DNA of 64,000 nt. It comes from an uncultured Lachnospiraceae bacterium. GTDB lineage: Bacteria; Bacillota; Clostridia; Lachnospirales; Lachnospiraceae. Where the stretch lies: contig CANCYO010000007.1 of the NCBI GenBank assembly GCA_947382415.1, positions 1-64,000 of the forward strand. The letters run 5' to 3'. Under the pieces are notes generated by a model. The model was not told the origin of the DNA and ran no database searches. It was given only the letters and a program-made list of their open reading frames with translations. Of the stretch, positions 8,510 to 17,365 are shown piece after piece (position 1 is the stretch's first letter; every line of letters begins with the position of its first letter). The translations under genes and the position numbers were made by a program.

Positions 8510-9013
8510 CTATAACTTCATTCTAAGCGCTTTTTTCAGGAACGTCAACTTCTTTTTTACTTTCCCGCGTCTGAGCTCTCTGTTCTTCTGCATCTTTACA
8601 GCCCGCCTTCTGGCGGCCCGCGCCGCTTTCTCCCGCAGTCTGCGCAGCAGACGCAGCAAAGGACGCAGCAGGGGGCGCAGCACAAGTTCCACCAGCTTTG
8701 CCACAATACAAAGTAATTTTTGCAATAGCATGGAAATATATTTCACCAAAAACGGACTCGCCAGTTTCATGTACAACAACATCCCCGCGATGGCTCCAAA
8801 AACCGCAAACCAGCGCAGAGTCCCATTGCTTTCATGATACATCAGCAGAAAGACCTTTATGGCGCAATAGATCCAAAAGCAGATATCCTCCAGCGATATG
8901 AAAAAACCGCCGTGCGGAAAAACCCTCCGCAAAATGCGCAGAATATCGTAGACAAACGTAATATAAATTCCCATCAAAAAAGCATGGAGCAAAAATTCAT
9001 TCTCATTTAACAT
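8510..9013 (-). CDS. yabQ: Spore cortex biosynthesis protein YabQ
   Basis: The 167-aa protein has several N-terminal hydrophobic helices (about 8-28, 38-58, 66-85) and a very basic, Arg/Lys-rich C-terminal tail from about 115. YabQ is a membrane protein of the outer forespore membrane needed for cortex formation. Identification rests on the N-terminal pattern, size and position between yabP and divIC. The tail is unusually arginine-rich. Confidence 0.85.
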   Translation of the reverse strand: MLNENEFLLHAFLMGIYITFVYDILRILRRVFPHGGFFISLEDICFWIYCAIKVFLLMYHESNGTLRWFAVFGAIAGMLLYMKLASPFLVKYISMLLQKLLCIVAKLVELVLRPLLRPLLRLLRRLREKAARAARRRAVKMQKNRELRRGKVKKKLTFLKKALRMKL

Positions 9014-9025
9014 AAGCTGTCCCCC

Positions 9026-9313
9026 TTAGCGGAACAGCTTGGCAAGCAATGATTCTCCCTTATGTCCGGCTCCGGCCACATCTGAATAAGTAAGGCTGTC
9101 AACCTTGCCCTCCACATCCACCTCGCCCTTATCCAGCGTCAGGCGGCTGACATGGAGATCCTCACCCTTGATCATCAGCATACCCTGCTCCGTCTCCAGA
9201 AGGATCTCATGAATATCGAAAGACAACACATCGTTGACACCGCTCAAAGTACAGTTTTTGCGATTGCTCATGGTGAGCTTATGCATGCGGACAGTGGAAT
9301 TCAAATCTTCCAT
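9026..9313 (-). CDS. yabP: Sporulation protein YabP
   Basis: This small beta-rich protein (95 aa) belongs to the YabP/YqfC family expressed in the mother cell. I chose the ATG at 9313: an in-frame ATG at 9328 lies inside the GGAGGTG ribosome site that serves this start. The family pattern TLSGVNDVLSFDIHEILLET is present at about residues 23-42. Its biochemical role is unknown. It precedes yabQ by 12 bp in the conserved rqcP-yabP-yabQ order. Confidence 0.88.
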   Translation of the reverse strand: MEDLNSTVRMHKLTMSNRKNCTLSGVNDVLSFDIHEILLETEQGMLMIKGEDLHVSRLTLDKGEVDVEGKVDSLTYSDVAGAGHKGESLLAKLFR

Positions 9314-9397
9314 AAACGACACCTCCATACGCTTCTAATTAAGTATATGAACAGCGCCGCAAAATAGACCTGAATCCTTCTCACACAAACCTTCAAC

Positions 9398-9637
9398 TTA
9401 AAGGTAGCGGAACAACTCCTTCGCCTCCTCCTTGCGCACAGTCTCCTGCACATCCAGGACCTCCACCTTCACCTCTTTATTCCCGAAAGAGATCGTGATG
9501 ATATCCCCCTCCTTCACATTTGCGGAAGCTTTTGCCGGCTTATCATTGATCAATACTCTCCCGCTGTCACAGGCCTCATTGGCCACAGTACGCCGCTTAA
9601 TCAGACGCGACACCTTCAAATACTTATCCAATCTCAT
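9398..9637 (-). CDS. rqcP: S4-domain RNA-binding protein RqcP
   Basis: The 79-aa protein is a single S4 domain beginning MRLDKYLKVSRLIKRRTVA, the form seen in YabO/RqcP and heat-shock protein 15. In Bacillus, RqcP works with RqcH on obstructed 50S subunits to drive alanine tailing of stalled peptides. Assignment comes from sequence, size and position next to yabP. It lies downstream of hup, with a terminator between them. Confidence 0.88.
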   Translation of the reverse strand: MRLDKYLKVSRLIKRRTVANEACDSGRVLINDKPAKASANVKEGDIITISFGNKEVKVEVLDVQETVRKEEAKELFRYL

Positions 9638-9663
9638 ATCTACTATCCTCCTGTCCGGGCGGC

Positions 9664-9701
9664 CCCATAAAAATAAAAAGAGAACCCTGTTACAGGTTCT
9701 C
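9664..9701 (-). terminator. Terminator of hup
   Basis: A stem GAGAACC/GGTTCTC with an 8-base loop is followed on the minus strand by TTTTTATTTTT. It lies just after the hup stop and 27 bp before rqcP, so rqcP is expressed by read-through or by a promoter I did not find. Confidence 0.88.
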
Positions 9702-9723
9702 TCAGTCTTCTGTAAGTAAATGC

Positions 9724-9999
9724 TTATGCGTTCAGCAAATCCTTCAGAGCCTTGCCGCCCTTGAACTTAGGGGACTTGGAAGCTGCAATAGGCATAGCCT
9801 TGCCGGTCTGAGGATTTCTGCCCTCTCTGGCTGCTCTCTCAGATACCTCAAAAGTACCAAATCCAACCAACTGAACCTTACCGCCCTTCTTCAACTCCTC
9901 TGTAACAACATCCGTGAAAGCCTTCAGCGCTTTCTCTGCATCCTTCTTAGAAAGATCAGCCTGATCAGCCATAGCTGCGATCAATTCTGTTTTGTTCAT
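9724..9999 (-). CDS. hup: DNA-binding protein HU
   Basis: The 91-aa protein is a normal-length HU/IHF-family nucleoid protein. It begins MNKTELIAAMADQADLSKKD and carries the DNA-binding-arm signature GFGTFEVSERAAREGRNPQ at about 47-65. It binds and bends DNA as a homodimer. A strong own promoter upstream and own terminator downstream make it a monocistronic unit inserted between mazG and rqcP. Confidence 0.97.
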   Translation of the reverse strand: MNKTELIAAMADQADLSKKDAEKALKAFTDVVTEELKKGGKVQLVGFGTFEVSERAAREGRNPQTGKAMPIAASKSPKFKGGKALKDLLNA

Positions 10000-10085
10000 T
10001 TTGAACTCCTCCTGTAAATAGGTTTACTTATTTGCGCAACATTGTTCATTGCATTCAGATGCTTCTTTTGAAACGTCTATACATA

Positions 10086-10114
10086 TATATATCGGTTTTT
10101 CCAAGGTTTGTCAA
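10086..10114 (-). promoter_or_regulatory. Sigma-A promoter of hup
   Basis: TTGACA (10109-10114) and TATATA (10086-10091) are 17 bp apart on the minus strand, about 87 bp upstream of the HU start. A near-consensus -35 fits a highly expressed gene. Confidence 0.75.
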
Positions 10115-10151
10115 GGTATTTTCCCCATAATTAAGGCATTTCGGGTGTTTT

Positions 10152-10871
10152 TTAGCCCTGACCGTCACAATCTTCTATCATTTTATCTATTCTATCCATG
10201 AGAATCTGTTCAGGCGAAAGTTTGTAAATACGGCTCACGTCAGCCAATGTCATCAGAGCGTCGCCCACCATATCTGCAATCTGCGAATCATAATCCACAG
10301 GTTTGCAGGCTTTCATGGCAGCCAGCGCTTTTACCGTCTCCTCCAGATCCGCCACACAGGTCTGATAATCTCTGCCCGGAGCAATGAGTTTATCCGCCTT
10401 TTTCAACACCTTCACGGCTCTGGTAAGAGAGGGAAGCTCACGGGGAATCTCACGAAAGGGGTTATTGGCCTGCTTTTTGTCCGCCTTCTCCTTCTTCTTG
10501 ATCTCCTCCCAGTTCTCCAGCACCTGACCGGAACCGTCCACGGTTACGTCTCCGAATACATGAGGATGACGGCGCACCATCTTCTCCGCAACCTCCGCTA
10601 CCACGTCCTCCATGGTAAAAATTCCCTCTTCTTCGGCTATCCGGGCGTGCATGACCACCTGCAGCAGCACATCTCCCAGCTCCTCCCGAAGATTCTCATA
10701 CGCTCCGGTCTGCTCGTATACGCGGATGGCAGCCAGAACCTCCGCAGCCTCCTCCATCATACAGGGGCGCAGACTCATATGGGTCTGCTCTCTGTCCCAG
10801 GGACAGCCATTCTCACTGCGGAGGGTCTTTATGATCTCCAGAAAATCTTCATAAGTGTAATTTCTCTTCAT
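10152..10871 (-). CDS. mazG: Nucleoside triphosphate pyrophosphohydrolase MazG
   Basis: The 239-aa protein hydrolyses non-canonical or excess NTPs to NMP and pyrophosphate. It has the MazG signature CPWDREQTHMSLRPCMMEEAAE (about 23-44, given here as start and key residues CPWD and EEAAE) and the second acidic EELGDVLLQVV segment. It is the single-protein MazG form without the N-terminal methyltransferase domain of Bacillus YabN. The start codon overlaps the stop of the preceding PEGA gene (TGATG). Confidence 0.93.
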   Translation of the reverse strand: MKRNYTYEDFLEIIKTLRSENGCPWDREQTHMSLRPCMMEEAAEVLAAIRVYEQTGAYENLREELGDVLLQVVMHARIAEEEGIFTMEDVVAEVAEKMVRRHPHVFGDVTVDGSGQVLENWEEIKKKEKADKKQANNPFREIPRELPSLTRAVKVLKKADKLIAPGRDYQTCVADLEETVKALAAMKACKPVDYDSQIADMVGDALMTLADVSRIYKLSPEQILMDRIDKMIEDCDGQG

Positions 10872-12331
10872 CAGTATACTCCCAAAACACTGTTTATAAT
10901 ATCGTCTACCAGACCGCTGGCGCTCAAAGCGCGCTCCGAGCTGTTGTCGGACACACTTTGGCTGCGCACCAGATCGGCAAAGGAATAGGTGATATCCTTA
11001 TCCTCGCTGTCCACCTGCACGGTATAGCTTCGCGTGGTGTAACCTGTCTTTCTCAGTGTGACCACATGGGCTCCGGCCACCTTTTTGAATGAGCAGGGGG
11101 TTACGCCCACATAATTGCCGTCCACATAGACTTCCACATCCTCAGGCGCGTCCACATAAACCTTATAGGAATTAGACGACACATCCGTCACATTTTTGTC
11201 TTTGTCCTTATCCTTGTCATTGTCTGTGGTGATGGGCTCCAGCACCACATTTACCGCTGCCGATGCCTGTCCCACGCGCAGATACTGAGTAATGGATTTA
11301 TAGCCGTCAGCCTTCACGATCATCTGGTGGATACCGTACTTGAGCGTCACCGGAGCGGAGATATCCGTCTCAGTGCCGTCGATATAGACGGCGGCGCCGG
11401 AAGGGCTCACGGAGAAGAGCAGCATGCCTGTCTGTTCCTCGGCTACCTCCAGGTCGCCGATGTCCAATGTCATCTCCTCATTGCGGTTGATCACCACACT
11501 TTTGGTGCCCCCGCCGCCCCGATGGCTGATGTTCACCTGATAACTGCCCTCAGGCACTACTAACAGCATATCCTCCGTTATCTGCTTCACGGTGGTCTCT
11601 CCGATCTCGATCCAGCCGCCCACAAAATTCTCATCATTCACAAGACGCAGATACCCATGTCCTTTCTCCACGCTGACACTGAGCACCTGATTGCCGATCC
11701 CCTGGAAATTCAACACATCCGACTCGTTCAGATCTATTTTTTCTATGGGCTGACCCATGGACAGATACTGTGTATTGTCGGCCAGCTTGTAGATATCCTC
11801 TCCGATAGTCACCTCGCCCCGGATCAAATCCATCTCATAGCGGGACACACCCTCGTTTCTCCATGCCTGGGTGGAAAGCTTCATGCTGGTGAGATGTTTT
11901 GTACTCTTTAAAAAAGTGACATCCACTATATCTCCCGCCTGGATCTGGTCCAGAGATACACTCTCGCCATATTTGTCATAGAGATGGGTAGTGCCATCCA
12001 TGGACAGCGTATAATATCTGCCGCGGTTGAGATTCAGGAAGGTAACGCTGCTCTCCTGTTTATCTTTCTCCACCAGAACGGCAGTGTCTGCGGAGTCGTA
12101 ACTGTCAGGACCGGTGAGCACAAAGCCCGTATCGACTCTATCCGGAGTCTGGGGCAGAGGCTCCGGCTGTCCTGCCCTTCCTCCGCAGGCACAAAGCATC
12201 AGGGACAGAATTGCCACAAAGGCAAAACTGTACCGGTTTTGCTTATCCGCTTTTTTATATCGCTGTTGTCCGTCTTCTTGAACGTCCCTATACATGAGTT
12301 TCTGTGTGAGTTTTTGTCTGAGTTTTTTCAT
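10871..12331 (-). CDS. PEGA-domain lipoprotein
   Basis: The 486-aa protein has a long basic N-terminus, then a hydrophobic segment ending in a lipobox-like LMLCAC (about 45-50), so it is probably membrane-anchored and surface-exposed. Two PEGA-type beta domains are visible at about 300-370 and 390-465, with an Asp/Lys-rich linker (TDNDKDKDKDKN) between them. PEGA domains occur in cell-envelope proteins, but no enzyme activity is implied. It lies 17 bp after the CotS-like gene and overlaps mazG by one base. Function unknown. Confidence 0.8.
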   Translation of the reverse strand: MKKLRQKLTQKLMYRDVQEDGQQRYKKADKQNRYSFAFVAILSLMLCACGGRAGQPEPLPQTPDRVDTGFVLTGPDSYDSADTAVLVEKDKQESSVTFLNLNRGRYYTLSMDGTTHLYDKYGESVSLDQIQAGDIVDVTFLKSTKHLTSMKLSTQAWRNEGVSRYEMDLIRGEVTIGEDIYKLADNTQYLSMGQPIEKIDLNESDVLNFQGIGNQVLSVSVEKGHGYLRLVNDENFVGGWIEIGETTVKQITEDMLLVVPEGSYQVNISHRGGGGTKSVVINRNEEMTLDIGDLEVAEEQTGMLLFSVSPSGAAVYIDGTETDISAPVTLKYGIHQMIVKADGYKSITQYLRVGQASAAVNVVLEPITTDNDKDKDKDKNVTDVSSNSYKVYVDAPEDVEVYVDGNYVGVTPCSFKKVAGAHVVTLRKTGYTTRSYTVQVDSEDKDITYSFADLVRSQSVSDNSSERALSASGLVDDIINSVLGVY

Positions 12332-12348
12332 TCTTATCCTTATTTTGT

Positions 12349-13404
12349 TTATCCTTGTTTTGTATCCACAGCGCGGAACAATGTATCCAGAAAATGCTGT
12401 TTGTCAGCCTCCTGCTCCACTACTTTCTCCAGTTTCTCCAGATTGCGTCCGGGAATCCAGGCTTTGCCTGAGTTATAATAAAAATTCACGATTTTCCAGA
12501 ATTTCTCGGGATATGCCAGCCTGTAGTACAGATCGATACGACTGAGAGCGGACAAAGGTTTTAATTCCTCATAGGCCGCCAAAAGCTCCCTGCCCAGAGT
12601 CACCGACCAGTTACTCTTCTCCAGGAGCTTGCGCATCAACAGATACAGATCCCTCACCGGATCATCCGGCACACATTTCTCAAAGTTTATGATAAACCAG
12701 CCCTTTGCCGTCTTCACAAGATTGTGATACTGATAATCCCCATGGCAATAGGTAATCCTGCGATCCCGTTCATTCTCCTGTTCGCGCAGCTTCTCATATT
12801 CCGTCCATTCTTCGGACAGGGTAAACGCCTGCTCCAAAAAAGTGTCAAAGCTCTGCTGCAGACGGATCTCAAACCAGGTTTTCTGGCTTCGCTGTTTCAG
12901 ATATCTCCGCACCCGTTTCAGCTCCCGGTTGCGCTTCTCATATTCCATACCGGGGGAGAAGACATAATGTGGGCCGGATGCCGCCGGACAGCCCGCCCCC
13001 GAACCTTCTGTCTCCGTCAAAAGTTCCGCCGGCTCAAACTCCATATAAGAATGAAGCTTTGAGAGCAGCCTCACGGATTCAAGGCATTCGGCCCGGTCGT
13101 TGATATTACATTCACGCCCCTCCTCATAAGTCTTTAGAAGATACATGACCCCGTCATGGTCCTTCACATACAGGCTCCCCTCTTTGTTGGGAATAATGCG
13201 TTCCACCTGAATATCGGAAGTCTTCTGAAGATGTGTGAGCAGAAGGTTCTGGGCCAAAAGCCGCTCTTCGTTTCCCGTATACTCCTTAAAGATCAGGCAT
13301 CCCCGGGATGTCTCGCAGAGAATTGCTCCCCGGCCCTTGCGGGTCTTTTGCACCTCTACCTCATACTGTTCCAGTAAATTAACCGCTCTGTCATTCACCC
13401 TCAT
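12349..13404 (-). CDS. CotS-like spore coat protein, kinase fold
   Basis: The 351-aa protein resembles the CotS/YutH family, spore-coat proteins with an aminoglycoside-phosphotransferase (kinase-like) fold. The catalytic-loop motif CHGDYQYHN is at 220-228. The metal-binding DFE-type motif reads IINFEK, with Asn at 240 where Asp is usual, so ATP-dependent catalysis may be impaired. A coat role is inferred from family and sporulation-rich context. It lies 54 bp after the HAD-CCA gene. Confidence 0.75.
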   Translation of the reverse strand: MRVNDRAVNLLEQYEVEVQKTRKGRGAILCETSRGCLIFKEYTGNEERLLAQNLLLTHLQKTSDIQVERIIPNKEGSLYVKDHDGVMYLLKTYEEGRECNINDRAECLESVRLLSKLHSYMEFEPAELLTETEGSGAGCPAASGPHYVFSPGMEYEKRNRELKRVRRYLKQRSQKTWFEIRLQQSFDTFLEQAFTLSEEWTEYEKLREQENERDRRITYCHGDYQYHNLVKTAKGWFIINFEKCVPDDPVRDLYLLMRKLLEKSNWSVTLGRELLAAYEELKPLSALSRIDLYYRLAYPEKFWKIVNFYYNSGKAWIPGRNLEKLEKVVEQEADKQHFLDTLFRAVDTKQG

Positions 13405-13457
13405 ACCCTCCTGACATCAGTGCTAATCTACTTTATGAGACAGTTATGAAAATTATG

Positions 13458-15605
13458 CTACAGCTTTTTCAGCTCCTGCAAAAGACATTCTTTTGTGTTG
13501 TATTCGGGATGCTCTAACACCAGCTCCAAAAGAGCCTGCAGCTTCTCTCCCAGCTCCGGTCCCGGGCTGTATCCCCATGCTAACAGATCGCGTCCTGTCA
13601 CCGCCAGAGTCTTCAGGGACACACACTGCTTCTCCGCCACGACTCTTTCATATAATTCCTGCCATTTATCCACAAGCTCCAGCTTTTCCTCCCGCAGATA
13701 ATCGCTCTGCGCTCCCACATCTGCCCGCTTTATTACAAAGAGCATGGGGAAAATATCTTCTCCGATACGGTTGACGGCTCTGCGCACAATCCTCATATCG
13801 GGAATCACGGAATTTCCATAATCATGGAACATCACCAGTCTGCAGACCTTATGAATGGTATCATTGTCAAAACGCAGCCGCCTCAAAATCTGATACGTCA
13901 TCTCCCTGCCCGTCACATTGTGACCGTGAAAATGCGTGATCCCTTCCTCGTCCATCTTGAGGGTGGCAGGCTTCCCGATATCGTGAAACAATATGGCCAG
14001 CCTCAAAATCCGGTCCGGTTCCACGCCTGTCAGGGCGTGCAGGGTATGCTCCCCCACGTTATACATGTGATGGGGATGATTCTGGGGAGTCTTCATGCAA
14101 ATGTCAAACTCCGGCAGGATCACACTTGTGACACCCATGTCATATGCTTCTCTCAGATAATCGGGATGGGGCGAAACCAAAAGCTTCACCAGCTCCGTCT
14201 GTATGCGCTCCGCGCTGATAGCCTCCAGTGTGGGGGCCAGTTTCCGGATGGCTTCTCTGGTCTCCGCCTCGATATGGTAGCCAAGCTGCGCGGAAAAACG
14301 AATCGCTCTGAGAATGCGCAGGGCGTCCTCCCCAAACCGGGCCTCAGCATCCCCCACACAGCGGATCAGGCCGCGCTCTATATCCTCCAGCCCGCCAAAG
14401 ATATCCACCAGACCACTCTCTTCATTGTAAGCCATGGCATTGATGGTAAAATCTCTGCGGCGCAGATCTTCTTTCAGATTGGGCGTAAAAGAAACCTCTT
14501 TGGGATGGCGGCTGTCCTCATATTTGCCGTCGATCCGATAGGTTGTGACCTCAAATCCCTCCCTGTCCAGCATCACCGTAACGGTCCCATGTTGAATACC
14601 GGTATCAATAGTTCGGGGAAAGAGCGCTTTGACCTCCTCCGGTCTGGCGGAGGTGGTGATATCCCAGTCCTCCGGTTCCCTCCCCAGAATGGAATCCCTC
14701 ACACAGCCGCCCACCACATAGGCCTCAAAACCCGCCTTTTCAATCGTCTTGATAATAGAATCCGCCTTTGGGGGTATGGAAATTCTGATATCCCTGATCT
14801 TCCATATAAACTCATCCATTACCTGCACAAGTCCGTCCTCGTCATTGGTGCCTGTAATGTAATCTGCGGCATCCTTCACCGCAGGCTGGGCATTTCCCAT
14901 GGCCACGCCTACTCCCGCATATTTTATCATGGAAATGTCGTTAAATCCATCCCCACAGCATATTGCGTTCTCTCTGGTCAGCCCCACCGTCTCCAGCATA
15001 CGGTCCAGAGAGGCGGCTTTATCCACATTTCTGGGCATTACTTCAATGAAAAAGGGCTCAGAGCGATATATACTGAGTATATCCCCGTATTTTGCAGCTA
15101 ATTCCCGCTCCAGCGCTTCCGCCCGGAGAGGATCCGCCGTAAGCAGGCATTTGTTCACATCAAAATCCACATACTCTTTGAAGTTATCTACCACCTTGAT
15201 CTCCATTCCGTTGATACGGGATTCCAGTTCCGCATACTCATCCGGTTCAAAAGCGGAAATGATCCGGTCTCCGAAATAGGTGAGCAGACCGCATTGATTT
15301 TTGCTGGCAAAGCCGTAAAGACCGGGGATCACATTCGGGGGCAGCGTTCTCTGATAGACGATCTCCCCGCTGCGGCACTCCACGATGCGCCCGCCGTTAA
15401 AAGACAAAAGATACCCGCCGTATTTTTCGAGCTCCAGCTCCTTCTCATAGCGGCGCATACCCGGAGTGGGCCGGCCTGAGGCGAGGATCACCTTGTGACC
15501 GCGCTTCAGGGTCTCCATGATCCCTCTCTTCGTGGCCGGAGAAATCTCCTTTTGGGAATTGGTAAGGGTTCCGTCTATATCCAGTACCAATACTTTTTCA
15601 TCCAT
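13458..15605 (-). CDS. cca: HAD phosphatase fused to CCA tRNA nucleotidyltransferase
   Basis: This single 715-aa frame joins two enzymes. Residues 1-270 are a Cof-type HAD hydrolase with nucleophile motif LDIDGT (D9) and the late GDGFND motif (about 218-223). From about 275 on it is a class II CCA-adding enzyme: VVGGCVRD (about 297-304), metal motif DWD (313-315), RRDFTINAMAYN, and a C-terminal HD domain with LFHDIGKP. The second half adds or repairs the 3' CCA of tRNAs; the HAD substrate is unknown. The start at 15605 follows GGGAGGGG; an ATG 21 bp upstream lacks a site. The frame reads through cleanly, so this is not a sequencing merge within the ORF. Confidence 0.88.
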   Translation of the reverse strand: MDEKVLVLDIDGTLTNSQKEISPATKRGIMETLKRGHKVILASGRPTPGMRRYEKELELEKYGGYLLSFNGGRIVECRSGEIVYQRTLPPNVIPGLYGFASKNQCGLLTYFGDRIISAFEPDEYAELESRINGMEIKVVDNFKEYVDFDVNKCLLTADPLRAEALERELAAKYGDILSIYRSEPFFIEVMPRNVDKAASLDRMLETVGLTRENAICCGDGFNDISMIKYAGVGVAMGNAQPAVKDAADYITGTNDEDGLVQVMDEFIWKIRDIRISIPPKADSIIKTIEKAGFEAYVVGGCVRDSILGREPEDWDITTSARPEEVKALFPRTIDTGIQHGTVTVMLDREGFEVTTYRIDGKYEDSRHPKEVSFTPNLKEDLRRRDFTINAMAYNEESGLVDIFGGLEDIERGLIRCVGDAEARFGEDALRILRAIRFSAQLGYHIEAETREAIRKLAPTLEAISAERIQTELVKLLVSPHPDYLREAYDMGVTSVILPEFDICMKTPQNHPHHMYNVGEHTLHALTGVEPDRILRLAILFHDIGKPATLKMDEEGITHFHGHNVTGREMTYQILRRLRFDNDTIHKVCRLVMFHDYGNSVIPDMRIVRRAVNRIGEDIFPMLFVIKRADVGAQSDYLREEKLELVDKWQELYERVVAEKQCVSLKTLAVTGRDLLAWGYSPGPELGEKLQALLELVLEHPEYNTKECLLQELKKL

Positions 15606-15636
15606 TCTGCCCCTCCCTGTCATCATACAGCACTGT

Positions 15637-15670
15637 TAATACAAAGACCATCGGTGCTGCCCGATGGTCT
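15637..15670 (-). terminator. Terminator of the PrsA-like gene
   Basis: A perfect 10-bp stem AGACCATCGG/CCGATGGTCT with a 6-base loop is followed on the minus strand by TTTGTATT. It lies between the foldase stop and the HAD-CCA start. The U-run is short. Confidence 0.65.
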
Positions 15671-15684
15671 CCGAATCCTTTCGC

Positions 15685-17223
15685 CTATTGTGCCTCACTG
15701 CTCTCCTGCGTACCGGCTTCTCCGTCAGACTCCCCGGTGCTGTCTTCGCCGACATCATCCGCGTCTCCGCCGCTGACATCGTCGGAGCCCTCAGCCTCTT
15801 CCTCAGCCTGCACTTTGAGGTAATTGAGCTTACCCTTTTTGTCCTCCACAACTACCTTCTCGGCCAGCTCGTCCATATAATCAGTCTGCGCATAGGACAG
15901 GAGCGTATCGGCGATCTCTGCCTTCCACTCCGGATCACCCTGGCTGACGTAATAAATCACATAGGTATATCCTTCTTCGGTAGTGATAACTGTGGTATCG
16001 CCCGCTTTTCTGCCATCAGCAAAAACCCATTCAGCCACATCGGAGCTTACGCTGTCCCTGGTTACATCCTCCAGCAGTCCGCCCTCTGCCACCGCGCCGC
16101 CGTCCGCGCTGTACTGATTGCACAGCTCGGCAAAACTGTCCTCAGTGGCCTCGCCTGCAGCCCACTCATCCAGAACAGCCTGTCCGTCAATATCCTGAGA
16201 CATGATCACACGCAAATCTGCCGTGGGAGTCTCGTCCAGATAACGGCGGGTAAAATGCACGGCATAATACATATTGTTGTCCGCATCCTCGATCACATTG
16301 GTGTCGCCCGGTTTTCTATCCTCCGCAAACAGCCAGTCAGAAAGCACTGTCTCCATACTGGAGTTCCTGACATTGATCTTCTCCTCGCCGGTCTCAGTCA
16401 AAGTAGCTACTGCAGCGTCTGCCAGATCGCAGGCCTTGTTCATAGCGGCCTCAATCTCCTCGTCCGTAGGAGCCTCGGATTCCAGCTCTGCAAGAAAACT
16501 TTCCACAAAATAATCTACAGAATCATATTCAGTCTTGTGCTCCTGATAATAATTTTCAATCTCCTCATCCGTGGCTGCCATTCCCTCGGACACCTGTTTG
16601 TAATACTCGTTTACCCGGGCACTCTCTGCCACATAGCCCGCGATGGCGTCTACCGTCGCATAAGTTCCGTAAATCTGTTTGATATAATTTTTGGTGCTGA
16701 CTTTGGCCTCCTTTGCAGCATCTTTCACAGCGCTGCGAAACTCCGATATCTCTTCTGCGGTGTCAAACTCAAAACCTGCGGCATCTGCCTCGGCCTTCAG
16801 ACCCTTGGTCCGCTTCATATTGTCCACGGTCATCTCTTCAAAATAGTCTTTCCAGCTCAGCGTGTCCGTGTACATCTGCGTGGAAAAATCCTGCGAGACA
16901 TCCAAACCGAACATGGAGAGATAACTGCCATATTGGTTTACATAGTCGCTGACCACAGTATTGTAATTATAGTCAAACTCCACCTTGGTGATATCCTCGC
17001 CATTGATGGTCAGATAGGTCTCATGTGTGGCCAGATAAGCCCGGATGGGAAAGGACACCACAAAAGCCACCAGTGCCACCAAAAGCACTGCCCCTATGAT
17101 GGTATTGATCTTTTTGCGTTTCTGCTCCCGCTCTTTCTCTTCTTTGCGGCGCTGCATCTTTCGGTCATATCTTGTCACGACCTTTTCTGCGGCCTGCTCC
17201 TGCTTTACTTCTTTATCAGACAT
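15685..17223 (-). CDS. PrsA/SurA-type extracytoplasmic peptidylprolyl isomerase
   Basis: The 512-aa protein has a basic cytoplasmic N-terminus (about 1-45), one transmembrane helix (about 46-66) and then an extracellular part. That part has a SurA-N-like helical region and two parvulin-like segments; the C-terminal one carries the CNQYSADGG...GGLLEDV pattern. It ends in an acidic, low-complexity tail rich in Asp, Glu, Ser and Gly. No lipobox is seen, so it is anchored by the helix. It probably helps fold exported proteins. I chose 17223 because AAGGAGA lies 9 bp upstream; the ATG 36 bp earlier has no site. Confidence 0.82.
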   Translation of the reverse strand: MSDKEVKQEQAAEKVVTRYDRKMQRRKEEKEREQKRKKINTIIGAVLLVALVAFVVSFPIRAYLATHETYLTINGEDITKVEFDYNYNTVVSDYVNQYGSYLSMFGLDVSQDFSTQMYTDTLSWKDYFEEMTVDNMKRTKGLKAEADAAGFEFDTAEEISEFRSAVKDAAKEAKVSTKNYIKQIYGTYATVDAIAGYVAESARVNEYYKQVSEGMAATDEEIENYYQEHKTEYDSVDYFVESFLAELESEAPTDEEIEAAMNKACDLADAAVATLTETGEEKINVRNSSMETVLSDWLFAEDRKPGDTNVIEDADNNMYYAVHFTRRYLDETPTADLRVIMSQDIDGQAVLDEWAAGEATEDSFAELCNQYSADGGAVAEGGLLEDVTRDSVSSDVAEWVFADGRKAGDTTVITTEEGYTYVIYYVSQGDPEWKAEIADTLLSYAQTDYMDELAEKVVVEDKKGKLNYLKVQAEEEAEGSDDVSGGDADDVGEDSTGESDGEAGTQESSEAQ

Positions 17224-17260
17224 ATTAATACAGTCTCCTTCCTGATATTCTCTGCGCAAT

Positions 17261-17289
17261 ATTCTATATTTTAGCGCATTTTACTTCAA
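17261..17289 (-). promoter_or_regulatory. Probable promoter of the PrsA-like gene
   Basis: On the minus strand TTGAAG (17284-17289) and TAGAAT (17261-17266) are 17 bp apart, about 38 bp upstream of the chosen start. The match is moderate. Confidence 0.45.
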
Positions 17290-17365
17290 ATGAAAAGCTC
17301 TTTCACAGATTTTTCAAGTTTTTTTAACCTTTTTTATAGAATGCGGCCGTTTTTACAGGTCTTTT

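Noticed and set aside
15664..17274. 536-codon plus-strand frame opposite the PrsA-like gene
   Set aside because: Its length reflects the base bias of the real gene; the hydrophobic look comes from antisense of charged codons.
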